This document shows, in pieces, positions 15,524 to 22,609 of a stretch of 36,417 nucleotides of DNA (its first letter is position 1; each line of letters starts with the position of its first letter). This stretch comes from CAYUYV01 sp964474635 (GTDB lineage: Bacteria; Pseudomonadota; Alphaproteobacteria; JAJFIK01): NCBI GenBank assembly GCA_964474635.1, contig CAYYTT010000021.1, forward strand, positions 1 to 36,417, given 5' to 3'. The notes beneath the pieces are model-generated. The model did not search any database. It had not been told where the DNA came from and saw only the letters and a program-made list of their open reading frames with translations. Made by a program: the position numbers and the translations under genes.

Positions 15524-16384
15524 ATGACCAAATGGGACATGACAGGTAAGGTTGCCGTCGTGACAGGTGCGACCGACGGGATCGGACGCGTCACCGCAAT
15601 GCGCCTGGCGCAGATGGGCGCAAGCGTCGTCGTCGTGGGACGAACGCAAGGCAAGCCGGAGGCTGTCTGTGCGGAAATTAAAAAATCCGTACCGGACGCG
15701 CTCCTCGATCCGATGACCGCGGATCTGTCCTCCCTGGCGCAGGTGGCAAACCTCGCTCAAGCCATTCAGGAGCGTCATCCGGCGATCTCGGTGCTGGTCA
15801 ACAATGCCGGCGCGATGTTCACCACGCGGACCGAGAGTGTGGACGGCCTGGAGATGACCTTCGCGCTCAACCATCTAAGTTACTTCGCGATGACCCACCA
15901 TCTGCTCGACACTCTGCGCGCCGATGGCGCCGCGCGCGTCGTCAATGTGTCGTCGGTTGCCCACAAGCGGGTGAAGCTCGATTTCGACGATTTGCAGATG
16001 ACCCAGAAATACAACGCCTGGGTGGCTTATGGGCGCTCCAAGCTGTGCAACCTCTATTTCACCTTCGCGCTCGCCAAGCGCCTGCGCAGCGAGGGGATCA
16101 CGGTGAACGCGCTTCACCCGGGCTTCGTTGCCACCGCCTTCGCCAACAACAATGAGGCGCCCGTGCTGCGCGGTTTTCTTGATGTGGCCAAGACGCTCGG
16201 CGGCCTGTCGCCGGAGAAGGGCGCGCGGACGAGCCTCTATCTCGCGGCCGCTCCGGATGTGGAGGGCATCACGGGCGAGTATTTTACGAAATGTCAGATC
16301 ACGCGGCCCGCGCCCCACGCCCTGCTGGCCGATGCCGCCGAGCGGCTCTGGTCGGTGAGCAAGACCCTGACCGGGCTTGGTTGA
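15524..16384 (+). CDS. Short-chain dehydrogenase/reductase (retinol-dehydrogenase-like)
   Basis: NAD(P)-dependent oxidoreductase of 286 residues. The cofactor motif TGATDGIG (14-21), LVNNAGAM and the catalytic Tyr169-x3-Lys173 (YGRSK) are intact, with the catalytic Ser in VSSVAHK upstream. The overall pattern (NHLSYFAMTHHLLDTL, LHPGFVATAF) resembles the RDH11/RDH12-like SDR group, which often reduces lipophilic aldehydes or ketones. The start at 15524 follows GTGGAG. The next gene begins one base after its stop, suggesting coupled translation. The substrate cannot be told. Confidence 0.9.
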   Translation: MTKWDMTGKVAVVTGATDGIGRVTAMRLAQMGASVVVVGRTQGKPEAVCAEIKKSVPDALLDPMTADLSSLAQVANLAQAIQERHPAISVLVNNAGAMFTTRTESVDGLEMTFALNHLSYFAMTHHLLDTLRADGAARVVNVSSVAHKRVKLDFDDLQMTQKYNAWVAYGRSKLCNLYFTFALAKRLRSEGITVNALHPGFVATAFANNNEAPVLRGFLDVAKTLGGLSPEKGARTSLYLAAAPDVEGITGEYFTKCQITRPAPHALLADAAERLWSVSKTLTGLG

Positions 16385-16385
16385 G

Positions 16386-17018
16386 ATGACCGGGCCCCAG
16401 GATACGCTCAGCCTGCCGATCGATATCGACAGCGTTAAGGGTTTTCTCCACCGGGAAGAAGGCGCGGCCCTCGCGCAGGCGGCACGGCAGGGCGGGGCCC
16501 TCGGCCCGTGCATCGAGATCGGGAGCTATTGCGGAAAATCATCCGTTTATATCGGATGCGCCGCACGCGACGCCGGCACGGTGCTGTTCGCGGTCGACCA
16601 CCATCGCGGATCGGAGGAAAATCAGCCGGGCTGGGACTATCATGACCCGGATCTTTGGGACGAGAGCGCAGGGGCACTCGACACCTTGCCCTCACTGCGG
16701 CGCACCCTGCGCCATGCCAATCTTGAAGACACAGTGATCCCTATCGTTGGTGCATCGGCGACCATTGCGCGCCACTGGGCCAGCAAACTGGGTTTTGTCT
16801 TTATTGATGGTGGCCACACCATGGAGGCGGCCCTCAACGATTACCGCGGCTGGACGCCCCACCTGCTGCAGGGCGGTCTCCTGGCCATTCACGACGTTTT
16901 CCCCGATCCGGCCGATGGCGGGCGCCCCCCGTTCGAGATCTACTGCCTTGCCCTTGCGTCCGGCCTGTTCGAGGAGATGGCCTGCGTCCGGTCCCTCCGG
17001 ATCCTGCGTAAACTCTAG
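16386..17018 (+). CDS. Class I SAM methyltransferase-like protein
   Basis: A 210-residue Rossmann methyltransferase resembling the Methyltransf_24 group (catechol-O-methyltransferase-like and CmcI-like enzymes). Motif I reads IEIGSYCGKSSVYIG, followed by FAVDHHRGSEENQ at the end of strand 2. GFVFIDGGHTMEAALNDYRGW supplies the acidic/metal-type loop typical of this group. The start at 16386 lies one base after the SDR stop; an in-frame TTG at 16377 overlapping that gene is also possible. No strong ribosome site is seen, so it is probably translated by coupling. The function is undetermined; co-expression with an SDR suggests a shared small-molecule substrate. Confidence 0.8.
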   Translation: MTGPQDTLSLPIDIDSVKGFLHREEGAALAQAARQGGALGPCIEIGSYCGKSSVYIGCAARDAGTVLFAVDHHRGSEENQPGWDYHDPDLWDESAGALDTLPSLRRTLRHANLEDTVIPIVGASATIARHWASKLGFVFIDGGHTMEAALNDYRGWTPHLLQGGLLAIHDVFPDPADGGRPPFEIYCLALASGLFEEMACVRSLRILRKL

Positions 17019-17093
17019 CGTCAGGTTCGGGCGGGCGATTGTGCTTGCTTGTCCCAGGACGCACTCTCCTCTGGACAACCGAAAGGCAAGACG

Positions 17094-18629
17094 ATGGGTT
17101 TGGGATGGACCCGGCTGGTCTGGCGCCGGCTGCTGATGATGTGTGCCCTGATGGGTTTGACGCTGTGCCTCTTCGGCACCCTTGCCCATTCGGGGCCCCG
17201 GTGGCTTGCGCCCAACGCAACCGAAGGTCTCCACGGTAAACACCCTGAGCGTCTGGTGTGGCGCGATGAGCGTGCTTTCTCCGCCCTGCTGGAGGCCCTT
17301 GAGGGGCTTGCGGCCCATGGCCTTGATCCCCGGCATTATCATCTGGAGGCGCTGGAGCGCCTGCGCGGCGAGCGCGAAGGCCGCGATCGTCTGGCTACGG
17401 ACGCCTGGTTCGCCGCCGCCGCCCATATGGTGTTTGGCAAGCTTGATCCGGTGAGCATCGAGCCGACCTGGACCGCCGCCGGGCGCAGCGTCGACCTGGC
17501 GTCAGTCCTGCTCAAGGCGCTCAAAGAGGGGACCGTTGGCGAGAGCCTCGGTGCCCTTGCGCCGCGCCAGCCGGTTTATGGAGCGCTGGTCGGGGTGTTG
17601 GCGGCCTTGCGCGCCGGGGATAAGGAGGCCGGGGACGTCATCCCGGCGGGCGGACCCCTGTCGAAGGGGATGACCGGTCCGCGTGTAAGCGCGCTCCAGA
17701 CGCGGCTTGCGCAACTTTCCCTGTATGACGGGGCGGTGACGGGGCTCTTTGATGATACCACGTGCGAGGCCGTCTGGACCCTGCAGGATACGGCCGATCT
17801 TGATGCGGACGGCGTGGCCGGGCCGGCAACCTTGCGCGTCCTCAATCGCGGCTCGCGGGAGCGCATCGACCAGCTTCGCGTGAACATGGAGCGTTTACGC
17901 TGGTTGCCGGAGGATCTGGGGCGCCGCCATGTTCGGGTGAACATCGCCGGGTTCGATGTCAGCGTCTTCGACCAGGGCCAAAAAGTGCGGGCCCACCTCG
18001 CCATTGTGGGGAAACACTATCGTCAGACGCCGGTCTTTTCCGACCAGATCGAATACATGGTGTTCAATCCGTGGTGGGAGACGCCCCACAGCATCGCGCG
18101 CAAGGACAAACTGCCCCTGCTCCAGCGCAATCCGGCGGCCCTCATCGCGGAGGGGTTTCAGGTTCTGGACGGTGCTGGCCGGCCGATCGATCCGGGGGCG
18201 GTTGATTGGGCGCGCGTGCCTCCCGGCACCTTTCCCTACCGCCTGCGCCAGGCACCGGGGCCACGCAATGCCCTGGGCCAGGTCAAGATCATGTTTCCAA
18301 ACCTGCACAACGTGTACATCCACGACACACCCACGCGCGGCCTGTTCGCCCAGCGTCAGCGGGCCTTTTCGTCAGGCTGTCTGCGCACCCAAGACCCGCT
18401 CGACCTTGCTGATTGGCTTCTCCAGGGCACACCGGGCTGGAGCCGCAGGCGGATTGACGAGGCGGTGGCGTCGGGCAAGGAGACGCGGGCGACACTCGCC
18501 GAACCGGTGCCGGTCCATGTGCTGTACCTGACGGCGGTGCTCGACGATGGGGCTGGCATTCGCTATCTCGACGATCTTTACGACCGCGATCCGGCCCTCC
18601 TCGCCGGGCTCAACACGGCGCCAAATTGA
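17094..18629 (+). CDS. YcbB-like L,D-transpeptidase with peptidoglycan-binding domain
   Basis: Predicted periplasmic enzyme of 511 residues making 3-3 peptidoglycan cross-links. It opens with a signal peptide or anchor (WRRLLMMCALMGLTLCLFGTL, about residues 10-30). An N-terminal scaffold follows, then a PG_binding_1 domain (GMTGPRVSALQTRL through DGVAGPATLRVLN, about 200-262). The C-terminal YkuD domain has HDTPTRGLF with His410 and FSSGC with the nucleophile Cys429, then LRTQDP. This order and the long HDTP-to-Cys capping loop are those of the YcbB/LdtD family (Ldt scaffold + PG-binding + YkuD). The start at 17094 follows AAAGGCAAG. The family call is firm. Confidence 0.93.
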   Translation: MGLGWTRLVWRRLLMMCALMGLTLCLFGTLAHSGPRWLAPNATEGLHGKHPERLVWRDERAFSALLEALEGLAAHGLDPRHYHLEALERLRGEREGRDRLATDAWFAAAAHMVFGKLDPVSIEPTWTAAGRSVDLASVLLKALKEGTVGESLGALAPRQPVYGALVGVLAALRAGDKEAGDVIPAGGPLSKGMTGPRVSALQTRLAQLSLYDGAVTGLFDDTTCEAVWTLQDTADLDADGVAGPATLRVLNRGSRERIDQLRVNMERLRWLPEDLGRRHVRVNIAGFDVSVFDQGQKVRAHLAIVGKHYRQTPVFSDQIEYMVFNPWWETPHSIARKDKLPLLQRNPAALIAEGFQVLDGAGRPIDPGAVDWARVPPGTFPYRLRQAPGPRNALGQVKIMFPNLHNVYIHDTPTRGLFAQRQRAFSSGCLRTQDPLDLADWLLQGTPGWSRRRIDEAVASGKETRATLAEPVPVHVLYLTAVLDDGAGIRYLDDLYDRDPALLAGLNTAPN

Positions 18630-18728
18630 GCCGTTGAGCGCTAAGGGCTCGATCAGTAGGGCCAGCACCCGATTTGTGCGCAGCTCAACTATCCGCACAT
18701 AAATGACCGGAGATGATATGGATCGATC

Positions 18729-18765
18729 AAAATAAAAAAGTCCGCAGGCCGATGGACCTGCGGAC
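18729..18765 (-). terminator. Intrinsic terminator of the RTX gene
   Basis: On the minus strand, GTCCGCAGG and CCTGCGGAC (arms 18757-18765 and 18740-18748) form a perfect 9-bp GC-rich stem with an 8-nt loop. It is followed by TTTTTTATTTT, the clearest intrinsic terminator in the window. It lies 62 bp past the RTX stop codon. Confidence 0.9.
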
Positions 18766-18794
18766 CGACGTGTCAGCGTTTTGGCGAGACGGTC

Positions 18795-18834
18795 CCGCCT
18801 GACTTGATCAGAGGCCGCCTGACTTGATCAGAGG
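18795..18834. repeat. Exact 20-bp tandem duplication at the RTX stop
   Basis: CCGCCTGACTTGATCAGAGG occurs at 18795-18814 and again, identically, at 18815-18834. The RTX stop codon (18828-18830) lies within the copy nearer the gene; the other copy is in the 3' untranslated stretch before the terminator. Confidence 0.9.
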
Positions 18835-20291
18835 AACGTATCGCTACTGACGTCATCAAAGGTCTTCGACGCTCCAAACGATCCGTCGGGGAAGAAATCG
18901 ATGCCATCAACATCATCGACGGCGAAAAAATCCTCCAGACGAACGGAGTCTGTGATATCGGCATCGGTCTGCGAACCGTTACGGGCAAAGACAAGCACCA
19001 GGTCGTCACCGATCACGCCCGCGTCGGTCGTCACGTCGCCGTCTGTTTCGATCAATCCCACGAAGTCCACGAAGTCCTGGACCGTGCTTAGGCTGAACTT
19101 AGATCCGCCGAAGTCGAATTCGAGGGTGTCAAAGGTGGTTTCGCTACCGGCATTCGCGTCGAAATCGGTGATGACGTCATTGCCACCTTCCAATACGAAG
19201 GTGTTGCGATCCTGGGTGTTGCCAGGATTGCTGTTGGACGAGCCTTCGACGCCGCCAGTCATGGTGTCATTGCCGGTTCCGCCGCGCAAAAGGTCGTCAC
19301 CCTCGCCGCCGATCAGCGTGTCACTGCCGAAGCCGGCTTGCACGGTGTCGTTACCCGTGCCGCCGTCGACGAAGTTGTCGCCGTCGCTCGGATTGCCCTT
19401 GCGACCGCCGGACACAACGTCGTCGCCTTCGCCGCCATTGACCGTGTCATTGCCTTCCTGACCATCGACCGTGTCGTTTCCAGCATCGCCGAACAGTTCG
19501 TCGTCGTCACGACCACCGGAGACGCGGTCATCGCCATCGTCCCCGAAAAGCTGGTCGTTTTGGTTTCCGCCATCGATTGTATCGTCCCCCAGGCCGCCGC
19601 GGATTGTGTCGTCGTCGCTGCCGCCATGCAGGCTGTCATTGCCCTGATTGCCGAAAATCCAGTCGTCGCCATCACCACCGAAAATGGTGTCGTTCCAGAG
19701 CTTTCCGCCATCGCGCTCATTGTGGAAGACGCTGTCGGAGTAATCGCCGTTTAGGAAATCATTGCCCTGTTGACCGGAGATGTAATCGTTGCCGGCGCCG
19801 CCCTTTACGAAGTCGTTGCCGCGACCGGCTATAATGGTGTCGTCGCCCGTGTTGCCGGCAATAATGTCGTCGGCGTTGCTGCCTGTCAGGTTGTCTTTGC
19901 CGCCGCCACCGGTCACCAGAATTGGATCGCCCGATTCGTAGACGTCACCGTTACCACCGAAGAATGCAACGTTGTCCGGGTCGACTTCTTGCGAGGCAAC
20001 GGTTTCGAATGACCCGGTGACATCCGCATTCAAGGGATCACTGTCGATTTCTTCGCCGTCGAACTCCAAAAGACCCTTGTTGAAGAGCTTAGCGGTGCCG
20101 CGAATGTTCAGCGTGACGTTGTCGCCTTCATCTTCGCCAAGGCGGACATCGCCGAAGAGTTTGTTGGCTTTTGTGCCCTCTTCAATGGCTTTCGTGATTG
20201 CAGCAAACCAAGCCGAATCCCTTTCAAACCAGATTTCGAAAGCTGTGCTGCCGTCAAATTCGGTCGTCGAAAACGTCTGTTTCGTCCCCAT
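18828..20291 (-). CDS. RTX calcium-binding repeat protein, probably type I secreted
   Basis: A strongly acidic 487-residue protein, apparently without cysteine. The start at 20291 is set by AGGGGAG upstream. Residues 1-125 form an N-terminal domain I do not recognise. From about 128 to 347 there are many nonapeptide RTX repeats (GGxGxDxxx: GGDGDDWIF, GGLGDDTID, GGEGDDLLR), which fold as a calcium-bound beta-roll outside the cell. The C-terminal part (about 365-487) is a repeat-flanking domain ending SSDTFL, like an uncleaved type I secretion signal. No peptidase, lipase or adhesin motif is visible, and no type I exporter is nearby. Likely role: extracellular or surface-layer protein. Base composition is less GC-rich than in neighbouring genes. 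Confidence 0.88.
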   Translation of the reverse strand: MGTKQTFSTTEFDGSTAFEIWFERDSAWFAAITKAIEEGTKANKLFGDVRLGEDEGDNVTLNIRGTAKLFNKGLLEFDGEEIDSDPLNADVTGSFETVASQEVDPDNVAFFGGNGDVYESGDPILVTGGGGKDNLTGSNADDIIAGNTGDDTIIAGRGNDFVKGGAGNDYISGQQGNDFLNGDYSDSVFHNERDGGKLWNDTIFGGDGDDWIFGNQGNDSLHGGSDDDTIRGGLGDDTIDGGNQNDQLFGDDGDDRVSGGRDDDELFGDAGNDTVDGQEGNDTVNGGEGDDVVSGGRKGNPSDGDNFVDGGTGNDTVQAGFGSDTLIGGEGDDLLRGGTGNDTMTGGVEGSSNSNPGNTQDRNTFVLEGGNDVITDFDANAGSETTFDTLEFDFGGSKFSLSTVQDFVDFVGLIETDGDVTTDAGVIGDDLVLVFARNGSQTDADITDSVRLEDFFAVDDVDGIDFFPDGSFGASKTFDDVSSDTFL

Positions 20292-20792
20292 GATTATCTC
20301 CCCTGAGGCCACGTTGATGGCCCGCCGTCCGCCCCGACCGCGCCGATTGCCCAAACATCGGATCGCATTTAGCGGTGATGACAAACAATGCGTGCCCAAA
20401 GGCAGTCAGTGCACCTTTGTATCGTGACGATACATTTGTGATTAAAGGTTGGTCAATGTCGGAGCGGGAAAGAAGGAGATGATCCACATAGATCACTAAG
20501 CAATAAAAAGAAGAAAAAAGGTGATTCCTCAGAGTAATATTCCGGTCAATAGCAAGTAAATTTCGATAAAATTTAGTAAAAAACAATTAAAAATCATTAT
20601 TTCCCGAAGTTTTTTTCCGATAATTCACATGCCTATTATGCAATGATTTTTCAGACTATGGGTGCTTTCGGAGATTTTTGCTTTAAATCTCGGAGAAACC
20701 AGCATGAAATCCGATCTCTTTTACGAACGGCGCGCAAGGAAGCGCAACGCGCCAACACGCTGAAACGTCAGGTAAATTGACGAAATTGTGTG
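20292..20792. other. Long AT-rich upstream region of the RTX gene
   Basis: The 500 bp between the RTX start and the trio end contain a strikingly AT-rich core (about 20440-20690) with A-runs and T-runs, unlike anything else in the window. It holds a 17-bp palindrome (separate entry), a GAGATTT/AAATCTC inverted repeat (20671-20691) near the trio end, and a 19-codon plus-strand mini-ORF (20704-20763, MKSDLFYERRARKRNAPTR) with CGGAGAAA upstream. AT-rich DNA of this kind is a typical target of MucR/Ros- or H-NS-like proteins; that is inference. Confidence 0.7.
20418..20434 (-). promoter_or_regulatory. 17-bp palindromic operator candidate upstream of the RTX gene
   Basis: TGTATCGT-G-ACGATACA has perfect 8-bp arms around one central base. 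On the minus strand a TTGACC hexamer (20451-20456) lies 16 bp upstream of TGTATC, the first six bases of the palindrome (20429-20434). If these are -35 and -10, the palindrome overlaps the -10 and start site, a classic repressor position. The leader to the RTX start would be about 125 nt. Confidence 0.45.
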
Positions 20793-21869
20793 CTATTTTG
20801 ACGCAGTATTGTCCGGTTCGGCGAACAAGCTTGCGCCCGGGGTCAGGTTGAGAAGGGCGTCGGCCGCGAGGATGACGGCGGCCGCTGTCCAGGCGGGCTT
20901 CTCCACCGGCCAATGGACATTGTTCTTGAATTGGTAGCCCATCCAATAGGCGCCCATCTCGTCGCGCCACTGGTGTTGCCAGGAAAAGAGCGCCTTGGCC
21001 CGTGTCCGCTCTCCGGCGCACAGCAAGGCCATGACAAGCTCGCAGCTTTCCGCCGTCGTGACCCATGGCTCGTCGATCACGCAGCGGCAGCCCAGGCCAT
21101 CGACCACGAAATCGCCCCAGCGCCCATTGATCCGCGCCCGGGCGGCCTCGCCCGTCACCACTTGGGCCAGCACGGGATAGAACCAATCCATGGAATAGCG
21201 CGCCTTGCTTTTCCACTGGCGGTCAAAGCGTTCTGGCTTGTCACGCAGGGCCGTGCCGAGCCGCGCCCGGGCCTCAAGCCAATCGGGCCGTGCACGCTCA
21301 AGACGGGCCGAAATCTGATAGGCGCACCACAGGCTTTTGTGGATCGAACTGCAGCCGGTCACAAGCGAGTCATCCTCCGGCGTCCCCTCATCGAGCGCCG
21401 CCCAGCGGATATCGCCGTGTTCGGACTGGTGAGACAGGACGAAGTCCATGGCCGGCTCCACCATGGGCCACATGTCCTTCAGCATCCCGAGGTCTTCAAA
21501 AACGAGGTAGTGGTGCCAGACGCCCGTGGCGGGGTAGGCGCAGAAATTGGTGTCGCGCAGGCGCTTTTCATCCTCGCCATTGCCGGTGTAGCGATTGTCG
21601 TCCATGGGCACGGCGGCGCCGTACTGGGCCCACCAGGATCCATCAGTAAGCTGACTGTCCTGGAGAAAGCGAAAAGCCCGGTCCGCGCTGTCCCGGTCGC
21701 CGAGCACGCTCAACGCCATGGCCGCTTCGGTGTGGTTCCATGGGTCGATCACACCGCCATCATACCAGGAAATGGCGCCATCCGCGTTCTGCAGATCGCG
21801 AATACGTTTGTGCGCCCCCTCGAAGTATCCGGCTTCGACGGCCTCGCGCGTGAGATGAAATGGCTTCAC
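20793..21869 (-). CDS. QW-motif alpha/alpha-barrel protein (annotated elsewhere as prenyltransferase-like)
   Basis: 358 residues from a GTG overlapping the TGA of the upstream methyltransferase gene (GTGA). QW-like motifs of the squalene-cyclase/prenyltransferase (alpha-alpha)6 barrel fold appear as LQNADGAISW (26-35) and QLTDGSW (73-79). Between them is a striking conserved-looking block, DPWNHTEAAMAL (42-53). Later blocks include GCSSIHKSLWCAYQIS and RCVIDEPWVTTAESCELVMAL. There is no signal peptide. The DDxD motifs of true terpene cyclases are absent, so cyclase or prenyltransferase activity is doubtful; a sugar- or polyprenol-handling barrel enzyme is equally possible. Third gene of a tightly overlapping trio with GT4 and methyltransferase. 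Confidence 0.75.
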   Translation of the reverse strand: MKPFHLTREAVEAGYFEGAHKRIRDLQNADGAISWYDGGVIDPWNHTEAAMALSVLGDRDSADRAFRFLQDSQLTDGSWWAQYGAAVPMDDNRYTGNGEDEKRLRDTNFCAYPATGVWHHYLVFEDLGMLKDMWPMVEPAMDFVLSHQSEHGDIRWAALDEGTPEDDSLVTGCSSIHKSLWCAYQISARLERARPDWLEARARLGTALRDKPERFDRQWKSKARYSMDWFYPVLAQVVTGEAARARINGRWGDFVVDGLGCRCVIDEPWVTTAESCELVMALLCAGERTRAKALFSWQHQWRDEMGAYWMGYQFKNNVHWPVEKPAWTAAAVILAADALLNLTPGASLFAEPDNTASK

Positions 21870-22609
21870 GAGTGATTTTGTCCTGAAATGGAGGAATCTT
21901 CGGGGCCCCGTTCGAAATACAGAACGACGCTTTTCCCCATGAGCGGATCGGCAATAGCACTGAGCGCCCGTGTCAGGGGCGGGCGCTCCATGATGTCCCA
22001 AACCAGAAACTTATGGTACTGACGGACAAGCCAGCTTCGATCCTTCCGGTCCCACAGGGCGCATTGCAGCCACCAATAGGGGCTGTGCAGACCATGGGCG
22101 TAGTGGCGCCGCAGGAAGCGGAAGCCGCGGGCCTCGATATCGCGCCGCAGAGCGGCATCGCGAAAAATACGCACATGGCCACCGGGCGTGTTGTGATAGT
22201 GCTCGCTCAAGCGCCAGCACAGCCATTCCGGCCAATACCGGGGCACACTGACGGCCAGCATGCCGCCCGGCTTCAAGGTCCGCGTGATCTCGCTCAGGGC
22301 GCCCTGATAATCGGGAATGTGCTCAAGGACCTCCGAACAGACGATGGTGTCGAACCGGCCCGTCTCGAAGGGCAAATGCAAGGCATCCGCCGCGGCAAAG
22401 GCGAAACTTGCCGGCCGGCCGCTCATGTCCGGATGTGCCTCGAAGCCGGACCAGGCCTGGCTCATGTCGTCCGCACTCAGATCGACACCGACAACATCCA
22501 TGGCGCGCTCGAAATAGAGCGCGTGCATGTGCCGGCCCGTGCCGCAGCCGAGATCGAGGACGCGTGCGCCGTCCTCAAGCCGCAAGTATTTCAGATCGAC
22601 GGTCTGCAT
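21866..22609 (-). CDS. SAM-dependent methyltransferase of the GT4 trio
   Basis: Predicted 247-residue class I methyltransferase (Methyltransf_11-like). Motif I is VLDLGCGTGRH (about residues 18-28), the strand-2 acid is in VVGVDLSADD, and FDTIVCSEVLEHIPD is the usual motif II/III block. The C-terminal half carries an Arg/Trp/Tyr-rich region (HYAHGLHSPYWWLQCALWD) that might contact a lipid or a partner. The ATG at 22609 lies inside the end of the GT4 gene (35-bp overlap), and its own stop overlaps the next start. It probably methylates the product of the neighbouring glycosyltransferase; that is inference. Confidence 0.82.
   Translation of the reverse strand: MQTVDLKYLRLEDGARVLDLGCGTGRHMHALYFERAMDVVGVDLSADDMSQAWSGFEAHPDMSGRPASFAFAAADALHLPFETGRFDTIVCSEVLEHIPDYQGALSEITRTLKPGGMLAVSVPRYWPEWLCWRLSEHYHNTPGGHVRIFRDAALRRDIEARGFRFLRRHYAHGLHSPYWWLQCALWDRKDRSWLVRQYHKFLVWDIMERPPLTRALSAIADPLMGKSVVLYFERGPEDSSISGQNHS

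Noticed and set aside
19338..19754. Plus-strand frame rich in Val/Ala/Ile across the RTX repeats
   Set aside because: Antisense image of the Gly/Asp repeat codons; the repeats on the minus strand explain it.
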